Source of the DNA: Rikenella sp.
GTDB lineage: Bacteria > Bacteroidota > Bacteroidia > Bacteroidales > Rikenellaceae
Reading direction: 5' to 3'
Assembly (NCBI GenBank): GCA_029054535.1
Contig: JAIDFC010000278.1
Location: 1-8,849 of the forward strand
Length of the DNA stretch: 8,849 nucleotides
Shown here: one piece after another, positions 1 to 7,072 of the stretch
Position numbering within the stretch: the stretch's first letter is position 1
How the letters are laid out: each line of letters starts with the position of its first letter
The notes under the pieces: model-generated
What the model was told of the DNA's origin: nothing
Database searches by the model: none
What the model saw: the letters and a program-made list of their open reading frames with translations, nothing else
Program-made: the position numbers and the translations under genes

Positions 1-43
1 TTTCTTCCTTCCTGGCCTTTGTTTGCGTATTAAAACACCATTC

Positions 44-84
44 GCGCGGTTTACCGGATTCGGTAAACCGCGCTACGGTTTTTT
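44..84. terminator. Strong hairpin with T run, probable intrinsic terminator
   Basis: A perfect 13-bp stem (44-56 with 61-73) has a GATT loop. Five bases later comes a run of six T on the plus strand (79-84), so it best fits a terminator for a plus-strand gene entering from the left. It may also stop the minus-strand operon that ends at 265, since on that strand the hairpin is followed at a distance by GTGTTTT. The right arm can alternatively pair with 76-81 (AAACCG with CGGTTT, loop CGCTA), giving two mutually exclusive folds. I see no gene in the bases between this hairpin and 265. Confidence 0.6.
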
Positions 85-264
85 ACATCGCCTGATGGGC
101 TTAGCTCCGTCGATCGTTGACAAAGCACTCTTTCCCGGCAACCTGTAGGACCGGACGGCGGAGAAAAATTCGAAGAGAAGAAAATCAAAACCGGAAGAAA
201 AGCCCGACCCGAGCCCCCGACTCCCGCTAACAACACCGAGACACAGCCCCCTCGAAACAACTCA

Positions 265-1803
265 TCAGAGCGCAAAACCCACCGCCACCGACCAAGCATT
301 CGTCGTCCCGCATGCTCGGAACCAGTCGCGCCGCCAGCCGCCGCGAAGGAATATCGTCCGATCGCCACCGATCCGATAGTTGGCCTGCGCCTCCAGCCTC
401 AGCCGGACGAAATCGTCCGTCAGATAGTCGTAATTCCGGCGCAACGTTCGGATACGCGACACACCGAAGTCGGCACCCGGAAGCGTCAAGTCTCCGCTCG
501 TCTTCCCCGAGACCGCTACCTCCCCTCCGAGTCGGAGCATCCATCGGTCCCAGGCTCGCATCGCCGCCCCCTCGATCCCCGCCCGCCAGCGACCGAAAGC
601 CAGCCTTCGCGCCGCCGCGTCGTAGTCGGCTCGGAAGTCGAAGTACGAGATCTCCGGTTCGACCCACCAGACCGTTCTCGCCGTCGACCGGCTGGCTACG
701 AATCCTGAAACAGTCCCGTAGACCATCCGATCGACATACCCGTTTACGGTCCCGATCTGCGGATAGACATTCCCTACCGGATCGCCGAAGAGATGTTCCT
801 CTCCGACCCGCCGGCGATAGTCGCCTCGAGCCGTGATGCCCCACGTCCCCCCCGGAGCGCTCCCTCGGTAAGCCAGCAAAGCCCGAGCCGCACCGGAAAC
901 CATCGCGACCATCGGTAAGTTGTTCATCCCCGGCATCTCTTTGTGGAACGTGAAATAGTCGTAAGCCAGGGAGGCCGAAAATCCCTCCGAGACGGCCGGA
1001 AACAGATCGACCGAACCGCCGACACCCCATCCTGCATAGTAAGTGCTCGTCTGGATGCCGGCAAAACGGACGTAATCCATCCCCAGTCCCGTCATGTGGT
1101 AGACCGTCGCCTGGTACATGTCGTTATAGAAAGCGATATCGCCCCGCTGCCCGTATTTACGTGCGTGCGCCGCGAGCGACAATCGGTAGTCCGTCCCGAG
1201 GCTGCGGGCCGCAGCCAGCGATCCCGTCAGGTCGGAGACCACGTTCCGCGGTCGAGGGTCCACCTCCCGATAATCGAGTTCCGCACGATAGTCGAGCCGT
1301 GCCGCCCAGCTCCATCGCTCCGCCGTATGGGCATACCCGCCCGAGAAGCGATACCGTTCGGTTTTCAGGTCTCCGCCCACGGAGTCGGCCGCCACGTACG
1401 GACCCAGCAGCGCAAAATCGGCCGTCTCGTTCCACCGGACATTGCGCCGCGTCCCGTTGTCGTAACCCGCCTCGCCGAAGACTCGTCCCTTGGGTCCGGT
1501 TCGCACGAACGATCGGGCGGCGAAACCGAAGCCGTCGTATCCGTCTCCCTCCTGCGCCAGTGCGGCCTCGCGGCGTCGGTCCCGCTCGTAGCCGATCGAG
1601 AGTTCGGAGAGCGAAAAGGCCTGTCGGTATCCCATGGCGACCGGGTTTCGCAACACAGCCTCCGGCAAAGTTCCGGCGGGCGATGCGTCGAGCATCGTCC
1701 GCCGGAAAATCGAGAGGCTGTCGGCCCCGCTCTCCGCGGCCGTGCAGGCCGCGGAGAGCGAAACCAAACCCAGGATCGCTGTGAAAAGTCGTCCGATCAT
1801 CAT
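265..1803 (-). CDS. Outer-membrane beta-barrel protein, DUF6850-like
   Basis: A protein of 512 residues. Residues 1-23 form a signal peptide (basic start, hydrophobic core around 6-19, probable cleavage after the Ala-Ala at 22-23). The rest is rich in alternating polar and aromatic segments with many Tyr, Arg and Trp, and it ends in a hydrophobic strand (VAVGFAL), as expected of an outer-membrane barrel. An Asn-Pro-x-x-x-Gly-Tyr-Arg stretch near residues 53-60 recalls the DUF6850 barrels of Bacteroidetes; this assignment is from memory of the family, without a search. It is the last gene of a three-gene operon, 12 bases after the lipoprotein gene and downstream of a TonB receptor, so a role as accessory pore or assembly partner is likely but unproven. 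Two ATG codons are adjacent (1803 and 1800); a GGAG lies better spaced for the second. A Cys at residue 20 resembles a lipobox poorly. Confidence 0.87.
   Translation of the reverse strand: MMIGRLFTAILGLVSLSAACTAAESGADSLSIFRRTMLDASPAGTLPEAVLRNPVAMGYRQAFSLSELSIGYERDRRREAALAQEGDGYDGFGFAARSFVRTGPKGRVFGEAGYDNGTRRNVRWNETADFALLGPYVAADSVGGDLKTERYRFSGGYAHTAERWSWAARLDYRAELDYREVDPRPRNVVSDLTGSLAAARSLGTDYRLSLAAHARKYGQRGDIAFYNDMYQATVYHMTGLGMDYVRFAGIQTSTYYAGWGVGGSVDLFPAVSEGFSASLAYDYFTFHKEMPGMNNLPMVAMVSGAARALLAYRGSAPGGTWGITARGDYRRRVGEEHLFGDPVGNVYPQIGTVNGYVDRMVYGTVSGFVASRSTARTVWWVEPEISYFDFRADYDAAARRLAFGRWRAGIEGAAMRAWDRWMLRLGGEVAVSGKTSGDLTLPGADFGVSRIRTLRRNYDYLTDDFVRLRLEAQANYRIGGDRTIFLRGGWRRDWFRACGTTNAWSVAVGFAL
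1728..1760. repeat. Perfect 14-bp inverted repeat inside the barrel gene's signal-peptide region
   Basis: CGCTCTCCGCGGCC (1728-1741) is exactly complementary to 1747-1760 across a five-base loop. It lies within codons 15-26 of the barrel gene, starting about 44 bases after its start codon. In the mRNA this would be a very stable GC-rich hairpin close to the ribosome loading region. Repeated Ala/Ser codons could make such a palindrome by chance, but 14 perfect pairs is unusually long. Confidence 0.75.
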
Positions 1804-1815
1804 TGCTCCGAGAAA

Positions 1816-3087
1816 CTACCGCATCGACGGTACGACGTTGCGTTCAAAGTCTTCGGCCGAGTTGTTGGTATCCTGATAAACCGTCCGGCCGTCTTCGGTC
1901 GTATAGGCCACTTTGCGTCGAACAGCCGTCCCGTAGTCGATCGACCCGGCGTTCAAGTCGCCGCAGTAGGTGTAACTGATGTCGAACGAGGGATCGAACA
2001 CCGGCCACGCGAACTCATACTTATAGCCTCGCAGTTCGACGGCGTCCACCACCCACTCGTTCGGAATCTTGTAGTATTTGGCCGGCTTCGTCGGATTGCC
2101 CAACACGTTGGTATAATAAGCCTCGTAAGTGTATTCATTGAGGTAGGACTCTTTGGTCGTCCCCTCGGGTATGCGGACGATGGCGTAGGCCTTGGTCCCC
2201 TGTTTGTTCATCACGAAGATCGTGGCCGTGTAGCAGTAATACACCTCCAGGTTCGGCACCGCAGGGTTGTCGATATCCGGATAAGCGGCCAGCGTGGAGT
2301 TGGTGAACCACTCGAAATCGGCTTTGCTCAGATCCATGAACGATTCGTCAGCCTCTTTGTGGTTCTGTGCGTTGTCGCAGATGACGATCGACTCGCCGGG
2401 CTGTACCGGATGCTCTTTCCCGGAGCCGGGAACCACGAAAATGGCGTCGACCGTGATCGCCTCGTCGCGCACCATCGGGGTGTAGTCCAGTTTCGACGAG
2501 GTCGTGAACTGCGACTCGACGAAGGCCAAGCCGTCGGCATAGAGTACCGTGTCGGAATTGTTCGTGATTTTGATGTACGCGTCGCCGTTGTACTGTTTTT
2601 GTTTGCCGCTGGCATCGGGCGCATAGGCCGAGCCGACGTAGTAGATCTCGGAGATCACGAAACCGCCTTCGGCTTTCGGTACGACGCTCAACGACAGGGA
2701 CAACGAGAAGCTCCCGTCGGCCTTCACCACCACGTTGGTCTGTACCCCCTGCACTTTCACGGTTATAGCGGATTCCGCGCCTTCTTCCCCGTCCGCTTTG
2801 GTCAGGTCGACCGACACCTCGGCTTCCCCCTCGAATTTCACGTTGTACAACCCTTCGGCCACCGTAGCGTCTACCGACAACGGGTATTCGAGCTCCGTAA
2901 CGACCCCGGTATTGATGTTCGTGAAGGTGTAGGTCCCGCCGATAAGGTCGCACGAGGTAAAGTTCGCCGGTGCTTTCAACTCGATCTGATCGAATCCGAT
3001 CGCTACCTGTTTCGGCGTATTGTCCGAACAGCCGACCAGCAACAGAGCTGCACTCAAAAGCGATCCCAAAAGTCTCATTGTTTTCAT
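1816..3087 (-). CDS. DUF4876-type lipoprotein with lamin-tail-like core
   Basis: A protein of 423 residues. A lipoprotein signal peptide ends in Leu-Val-Gly-Cys with Cys20 as the lipidation site, followed by Ser-Asp-Asn, so it is membrane anchored and probably surface exposed (inference). Residues about 25-140 look like one or two beta-sandwich repeats. Residues about 143-240 have the pattern of a lamin-tail (LTD) fold: FVISEIYY, then YIKITNNSD (171-179), YADGLAF (184-190) and a PGESIVICDN turn (230-239). The C-terminus has an Arg-Arg-Lys stretch (390-392) and a DTNNSAEDF motif (406-414) that I associate with the Bacteroidetes DUF4876 family. Besides Cys20 it has Cys46, 237, 285 and 375. It sits between a TonB receptor gene (60 bases upstream) and a barrel gene (12 bases downstream). 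The natural guess is a ligand-capturing or structural partner of the receptor, comparable in role, not in sequence, to SusD- or XusB-type lipoproteins. Confidence 0.92.
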   Translation of the reverse strand: MKTMRLLGSLLSAALLLVGCSDNTPKQVAIGFDQIELKAPANFTSCDLIGGTYTFTNINTGVVTELEYPLSVDATVAEGLYNVKFEGEAEVSVDLTKADGEEGAESAITVKVQGVQTNVVVKADGSFSLSLSLSVVPKAEGGFVISEIYYVGSAYAPDASGKQKQYNGDAYIKITNNSDTVLYADGLAFVESQFTTSSKLDYTPMVRDEAITVDAIFVVPGSGKEHPVQPGESIVICDNAQNHKEADESFMDLSKADFEWFTNSTLAAYPDIDNPAVPNLEVYYCYTATIFVMNKQGTKAYAIVRIPEGTTKESYLNEYTYEAYYTNVLGNPTKPAKYYKIPNEWVVDAVELRGYKYEFAWPVFDPSFDISYTYCGDLNAGSIDYGTAVRRKVAYTTEDGRTVYQDTNNSAEDFERNVVPSMR

Positions 3088-3147
3088 CTTACTTGTGTTT
3101 TCGTTTATTTTGGTTTATCTTTTTATGTCTATCTCTAAGAACGCGCA

Positions 3148-5889
3148 TCAGAACGTCAAGTTCAGTTCCATGCCGAAATAGGGCGAGGCCGACCGTCGAA
3201 CCAGAACCCCGTTGCGGTAGTAGTCGGGGTATGCGCTGAAGAGTCGGTTGACATACAGCGCCAGTCGCGCCCACCGGCCGAAATGTTTGGTCGCCTTGAG
3301 GTTCACATCCATAGCGAACGGCACCGTCGTGCGATCGAAATAGGTCGCCGAGTAAGTCTGAACGAGCCACTGCAACTGCGTATCGTGTTTGTCGGCCTCG
3401 GTGAAGGGGTGTTCGGTTCCGGAGGCGTCGACCCAGGCCACCGGCGTACCGTCGTTCCAGAGCGGTCGGCTGCTGGTGAACCAGAGGCACTGGAGCGTGG
3501 TGGAGAAGGTCAGTTTGAGAGGCTCGATATAGGTGTCGAACATGACGTTCGTGTTGAACTGCTGCCGCACCGATCCGTCCTGCCAGTCGTAGAGCCCCAC
3601 GTAACGCACCGGATCGCCCCCCAGGTTGATCGTGGCCGAGCGGTAGATCGGCGCGCTGTTGCTGTAGGTCGTTCGGAACCAGGCCCCGTTGAGTGTGATC
3701 CGCGTCCGGATCGCCTCGATCCGCGGCGTGGAGAACTGGAACTCGATCCCCTGTTTGTCGATCCGACTCCCGTTGGCCCAGCGGCCGTAGGTGTTCAGCA
3801 GCGTGTCGTTCACGTAGGGGAGGTCGGCCAAGTCGGGCGGCGCGGTCAGCGCAGTCGGGTCGATCGCCCCCGTGTCGTATTTCTTGTAGGGCATCGCCCG
3901 GTAGTAGGTCATGGTCCGGAAACCGTCCCGCATCCGCTCCTGGAAATAGGTGATCGAGAAATCGGCACCGCGGTGCGCCGCGCTGAAGCGGACCTCCCAT
4001 TTGAGGTTCCGGGCCGGCCGGAGGTCGAAGTTGGTGTTCTCCCACACGTAGGTCAGCACGTTGATCCGCCGCAGATCGGGATCCGTCGGGTAGTAGTTCA
4101 GCTGGACGAGATCGGCGTAGATCGGGTCGGGATAGAGCTGGTCGAGGGTGGGTGTTTTGGTGTGCTGTCCGACGCCGCCCGCCAGCTCGAAATCCCAGCG
4201 CGCCTCGCCCGTTCCCGCCGAAGGCAACTTCCACTGCACGTTCACGCGCGGGTCGACGTAGACCTGGCCGTGCATCGCATACTTCCGCCCGATGTTGAGC
4301 GGCGTCATGGCCCGCAACCCCGCCGTTACGACGAACCGGTGTTCGCCCCAGCCGAACCGCAGGGCGTCTTCGGCGAAAAGCGACAGTTCGGTCCCCGCCG
4401 GAATGTCGCTGAAGGGGCGCGGACGGTTCGTATTGGTCGGCGACAGCGGACGCGTGATGTCGTAGATCTGGCCCCGTCCCCAGTTTTTGTCGTATTTCCA
4501 GTCCAAACCCACTTTGGCGGTATGCTGCACGCCCCCCGTCTGTCCGCCCAGCCCCAACACCGCCTTCACGAAAGCGTTCATCGGTCGGCCGTCGATCGCC
4601 ACGTCGGCCGTGTAGCGGTAGGGCAGCAACTCGGCGTCGCGCTCCTCGCCGTCGACCATCCCCACCGGCAGCGGGATCGTGCGGTTCAGATAGACCTGCT
4701 TGGTCTGTTCCATGCGACTGAACTCCTGGGCCAGCGAGGCCGTAACGTCGAGCGTACGGACCGCCCCCGCGTCGAAGAAGACCCAGTTGAAGGAGCTTCC
4801 CAAGGCCAACCGATTATAGGAGGCTCGAAAACGGTCGCCCTCCATCGAAGCGTCGGCATCGGTTTTTTCGCGGTCGAGCGATCCGGTGTAGTCGAGGCTC
4901 AGCCGCCAGCGGAGCGATCCGTGGTCGGAAGTCCGTCGGCTGTTGTAGCGCAGCGATCCGGTCAGCCGTCGGTAGTTGGCCAGCGTGTTCCGCGGGTCGC
5001 TGCGGGCCGAGAGGTAGTCGCCGTCGACGTTCAGCACCCGCTCTTCGCTCCCGAGAGCGATCCCCTTGCCGGCCGAGACGAGTTTCCCGTACTCGTCGGC
5101 CTTGACCCGCACCCGAAAGGGGGCGGCGGTCGACTGCCGCCGGATCTGGACCAGTCCGCTGGTCAGGTTGCCGTACTCCACGGAAGGAATTCCCCGCACG
5201 ATCTCGACCGATTCGATATTGTCGGTCGCGATGGACCGCATGTCCAACCCGCGCGAAACCAGCGAGTTGTCGATCGTAGAACCCGGTACGGCCTGTAGGT
5301 TGGCGTCGGTGCTGATCGGCACGCCGTCCATCAGAAAAGCGGTCCCCAGGGAAGAAATATCGTAGTCGTCGCTGGAGGTTCCGGCCTCGCGCAGCCGGAT
5401 GAGGTTCGGCGCACCCAGTTGCGGCGTTTCGGCCCGTCCGCCGGGCAGCAGCGACAAAAGATCCGTGAAGCTCGACGGCTGGAGGTGTTCCATCGCCTGG
5501 CGGTCGATGCGCGAGGCACTGGTGGCTCCGTTCGATTCACGGGCCGTTACGACCACCTCCCGGGCGGCCAACGGACGAGCCGAGAGGGCGATCCGCAACG
5601 TCGTGTCGCCCGCGATCCGCAGCGCCTGTTCCCAGGTCTGAAAACCGATGTACGCAACTCGGACTCGGTATTCGCCCGGTCGCACCCCCGCGAAGACGAA
5701 AGCGCCCGACGGGTCGGTAACGACACCTCGCGGCGGCTGGGCGTCGCCCTCGGCCGGCAGGAGCTGTACGACGACGAACTCCTGAGGCTGTCCGGTGGCA
5801 CGATCGACGACCGTACCGCGCAGAAGGACTCCGGCAGCGGTTGCGCCGGGAGCCGTCAGCAGGAGTAGGAGTGTCAGGAGCCGTCTCAT
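3148..5889 (-). CDS. TonB-dependent outer-membrane receptor
   Basis: A protein of 913 residues from the chosen start at 5889. An in-frame ATG eight codons upstream exists, but MRRLLTLLLLL begins a proper signal peptide, so the internal start is preferred. In order: signal peptide 1-19; carboxypeptidase-like regulatory domain about 22-105 (GTVVDRATGQPQ, then TDPSGAFVFAGVRPGEYRVRV); a TonB-box-like EVVVTA at 111-116; plug domain about 119-251 (LMDGVPIS at 186-193, NIESVEIVRGIPSVEYGN at 224-241); then a 22-strand-type barrel to a C-terminal Phe (LNLTF). It would import a ligand across the outer membrane using TonB-ExbBD energy. It is the first gene of an operon with a lipoprotein and a second barrel, and it has its own promoter 21 bases upstream of the start. 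It lacks a SusD partner here, arguing against a standard glycan SusCD system. Substrate unknown; iron, siderophore, vitamin or peptide uptake are all open. Confidence 0.95.
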   Translation of the reverse strand: MRRLLTLLLLLTAPGATAAGVLLRGTVVDRATGQPQEFVVVQLLPAEGDAQPPRGVVTDPSGAFVFAGVRPGEYRVRVAYIGFQTWEQALRIAGDTTLRIALSARPLAAREVVVTARESNGATSASRIDRQAMEHLQPSSFTDLLSLLPGGRAETPQLGAPNLIRLREAGTSSDDYDISSLGTAFLMDGVPISTDANLQAVPGSTIDNSLVSRGLDMRSIATDNIESVEIVRGIPSVEYGNLTSGLVQIRRQSTAAPFRVRVKADEYGKLVSAGKGIALGSEERVLNVDGDYLSARSDPRNTLANYRRLTGSLRYNSRRTSDHGSLRWRLSLDYTGSLDREKTDADASMEGDRFRASYNRLALGSSFNWVFFDAGAVRTLDVTASLAQEFSRMEQTKQVYLNRTIPLPVGMVDGEERDAELLPYRYTADVAIDGRPMNAFVKAVLGLGGQTGGVQHTAKVGLDWKYDKNWGRGQIYDITRPLSPTNTNRPRPFSDIPAGTELSLFAEDALRFGWGEHRFVVTAGLRAMTPLNIGRKYAMHGQVYVDPRVNVQWKLPSAGTGEARWDFELAGGVGQHTKTPTLDQLYPDPIYADLVQLNYYPTDPDLRRINVLTYVWENTNFDLRPARNLKWEVRFSAAHRGADFSITYFQERMRDGFRTMTYYRAMPYKKYDTGAIDPTALTAPPDLADLPYVNDTLLNTYGRWANGSRIDKQGIEFQFSTPRIEAIRTRITLNGAWFRTTYSNSAPIYRSATINLGGDPVRYVGLYDWQDGSVRQQFNTNVMFDTYIEPLKLTFSTTLQCLWFTSSRPLWNDGTPVAWVDASGTEHPFTEADKHDTQLQWLVQTYSATYFDRTTVPFAMDVNLKATKHFGRWARLALYVNRLFSAYPDYYRNGVLVRRSASPYFGMELNLTF

Positions 5890-5910
5890 CGTCGGTGTGA
5901 AATACGGAGG

Positions 5911-5942
5911 CAAAGGTATCGGCCCTGCAAGGGGCTGACAAT
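5911..5942 (-). promoter_or_regulatory. Bacteroidetes-type promoter of the TonB receptor operon
   Basis: On the minus strand TACCTTTG (5911-5918) matches the TAnnTTTG -7 consensus exactly, and an ATTG (5939-5942) lies 20 bases upstream as the -33 element. The -7 box ends 21 bases before the ATG at 5889, so the leader would be only about 14 bases, with no Shine-Dalgarno. No Fur-like palindrome is evident. Confidence 0.72.
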
Positions 5943-5956
5943 CGCCGGATGTGAGG

Positions 5957-6000
5957 AAAAAAGAGGCCTGGACTCCCTATTTTTAGGGAGTCCAGGCCTT
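5957..6000 (-). terminator. Intrinsic terminator, minus strand
   Basis: A perfect 16-bp stem (5964-5979 with 5984-5999) with a four-base loop is followed on the minus strand by CTTTTTT, the textbook form of a Rho-independent terminator. It ends minus-strand transcription arriving from the right, just upstream of the TonB receptor promoter. The only candidate gene it could serve is the decayed reading frame at 6001-6250. Confidence 0.85.
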
Positions 6001-6250
6001 GCATCCGGTTCGTTTTCAGTCGAATCGGGATAGACGATATCGCCCCCGTAATTGCACTGCCTGAAAGCCATCCCGACGATCGGCACCATCCCGCCCCGGG
6101 TCCCCTCACCAAAGAAACGCACGAACCACTCGGTATCGACCTCTGCGAGCACCTGCTCGAAAGCCTTTCCGACCGCCCGGAACAATGAATCCTGACCGTC
6201 GAAGAACTCTTCGCACCGCGCGTCGCGATAGAAGTCGCCCAGCTAACCAT
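6001..6250 (-). pseudogene. Decayed coding remnant, family not recognised
   Basis: On the minus strand from 6242 down to about 6030 one frame reads like genuine protein: LGDFYRDARCEEFF, then QDSLFRAVGKAFEQVLAEV, WFVRFFGEGTRGG and MVPIVGMAFRQCNYGGDIV, with strong G/C third-position bias like the neighbours. It has no usable start: a TAG stop lies at 6243-6245, and the nearest ATG (6250) is one frame off. One extra G in the TGGGC near 6236-6240 would restore an MVSWGDFY opening. At the 3' end the frame runs straight through the terminator hairpin and the next promoter, while a TGA in another frame lies near 6019, suggesting a second lesion. No promoter is visible upstream. A short functional gene starting at TTG 6185 is a weaker alternative. 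I cannot name the family. Confidence 0.45.
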
Positions 6251-6273
6251 TTCTGAGGAGGCCGACACACACG

Positions 6274-6293
6274 AATCCCCACTTTTGGGGATT
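6274..6293. repeat. Short inverted repeat beside the lipoprotein promoter
   Basis: AATCCCC (6274-6280) is mirrored by GGGGATT (6287-6293) around a six-base spacer. Its right arm touches the possible -33 region of the promoter of the gene at 6352, so it could be an operator. A hairpin left from the decayed gene's leader is equally possible. Confidence 0.4.
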
Positions 6294-6322
6294 TCCGACC
6301 GGCTCCGGACACTCTACTTTTG
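6292..6322 (+). promoter_or_regulatory. Probable promoter of the CxHxCxH lipoprotein gene
   Basis: TACTTTTG at 6315-6322 is an exact TAnnTTTG -7 box, 29 bases before the ATG at 6352. The -33 element is weak: TTTC at 6292-6295 is 19 bases upstream, whereas the better TTTG (6284-6287) is 27 bases away, which is too far. The leader that follows is A/T-rich with no Shine-Dalgarno. Confidence 0.6.
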
Positions 6323-6351
6323 TAGCCATAAATAAAAATACCTACATTATC

Positions 6352-6945
6352 ATGAAAAAACAGGTCCTCTTCTCGCTCGCTCTCGCGGGCGCGATGACAC
6401 TCGCCGCGTGCGGCAACGGAAACTCCAACAGCGAAACGGCACAAACGGAACAAAGCGAGGCCGCAGCCCCCAAAACGATGGACGTCGACTCGCTCCTCGC
6501 GGCCGCCGAATCGCTCGTCGACCAGCCGATCCGCATCGAAGGCATCTGTACCCACACTTGCGCCCACGGAGGTACCAAAATCTTCCTCATGGGTTCCGAC
6601 GACACCAAAACCATCCGTGTCGAAGCAGGTGAAAAAATCGGTAGCTTCCCCCAAGAGGTCGTCAATAACATCGTTACCATCAACGGGATCCTCCGCGAAC
6701 AGCGCATCGACGAAGCATACCTTCTCCAATGGGAAGAACTCGCCCGAACCCAAGCCGAACACAAACACGGAGACTCCGGAGCAGGCTGCGACTCCGAACA
6801 AAAAGCGCGCGGCGAAGCCACCGGAAATGTCTCCACGGCCGACCGCATCGCGGCTTTCCGCCAACGCATCGCCCAACGCAAAGCGGCCGAAAACAAAGAC
6901 TACCTCTCCTTCTACTACATCGACGCCGATTCTTTTAATTATTAA
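6352..6945 (+). CDS. Small lipoprotein with CxHxCxH motif, OB-fold-like core
   Basis: A protein of 197 residues. The signal peptide MKKQVLFSLALAGAMTLAAC has an LAAC lipobox with Cys20 lipidated, followed by a Ser/Asn/Glu/Ala-rich linker (21-44). Residues about 45-130 look like a compact beta-rich domain of OB-fold type: LVDQPIRIEGIC, then TKIFLMGSD, IRVEAG and VVNNIVTINGILREQRID. The pattern recalls periplasmic tRNA_anti-like/OB proteins, but I cannot fix a family. Within it C66-T-H68-T-C70-A-H72, and later H137-K-H139 and C146, are potential metal ligands. The C-terminal part (150-183) is a basic helix, ending in an aromatic tail (YLSFYYIDADSFNY). It has its own promoter, and its stop codon is followed immediately by the repeat element. 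A periplasmic or membrane-anchored metal or heme binding role is inference. Confidence 0.86.
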   Translation: MKKQVLFSLALAGAMTLAACGNGNSNSETAQTEQSEAAAPKTMDVDSLLAAAESLVDQPIRIEGICTHTCAHGGTKIFLMGSDDTKTIRVEAGEKIGSFPQEVVNNIVTINGILREQRIDEAYLLQWEELARTQAEHKHGDSGAGCDSEQKARGEATGNVSTADRIAAFRQRIAQRKAAENKDYLSFYYIDADSFNY

Positions 6946-6990
6946 CCGTTCTTTTTTCTTGTAACCCGTATTTGGCTACTGTACGGAACT

Positions 6991-7012
6991 GCCGCTTTTT
7001 GAAAAAAGCGGC
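6991..7012. repeat. Hairpin 1 of repeat copy 1
   Basis: GCCGCTTTTT (6991-7000) pairs with AAAAAGCGGC (7003-7012) around a two-base GA loop. No T run follows on either strand, so it is not a standard intrinsic terminator. The same stem recurs at 8796-8817. Confidence 0.85.
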
Positions 7013-7051
7013 ACCAAAAACTTTTAACTAGCTACGCTACGCCTTACGCTG

Positions 7052-7072
7052 CCGCAATCCTCAGGTTTGCGG
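7052..7072. repeat. Short inverted repeat inside repeat copy 1
   Basis: CCGCAA (7052-7057) and TTGCGG (7067-7072) can pair across nine bases. It shares bases 7071-7072 with the long stem that follows, so the two folds compete. Confidence 0.4.

Noticed and set aside
1744..1803. Reading the barrel protein as a lipoprotein because of Ser-Ala-Ala-Cys at residues 17-20
   Set aside because: The -3 position is Ser, not Leu, and a barrel ending in a hydrophobic strand is normally processed by signal peptidase I. Cleavage after Ala23 is more likely.
943..3138. A 731-codon open frame on the plus strand, antisense to the lipoprotein and barrel genes
   Set aside because: Its composition (Arg, Val, His and Gly rich, low-complexity) is that of the reverse of GC3-biased coding. 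The opposite strand has signal peptides, family motifs and operon spacing.
3283..5298. A 671-codon open frame on the plus strand, antisense to the TonB receptor
   Set aside because: The same GC3 shadow effect; the translation has no recognisable domain, while the minus strand encodes a full receptor.
3148..5889. A SusCD-type glycan utilisation system
   Set aside because: No SusD-like lipoprotein, glycoside hydrolase or hybrid two-component/anti-sigma regulator is adjacent. The lipoprotein is DUF4876-like instead.
5890..5913. The upstream ATG at 5913 as start of the TonB receptor
   Set aside because: It would put MPPYFTPT before the signal peptide and place the start codon inside the -7 promoter box, upstream of the expected transcription start.
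6991..7012. Hairpin 1 as a Rho-independent terminator of the lipoprotein gene
   Set aside because: The stem is followed by ACCAAAAAC on the plus strand and by a non-T sequence on the minus strand. It lacks the T run, so it is annotated only as a repeat hairpin.
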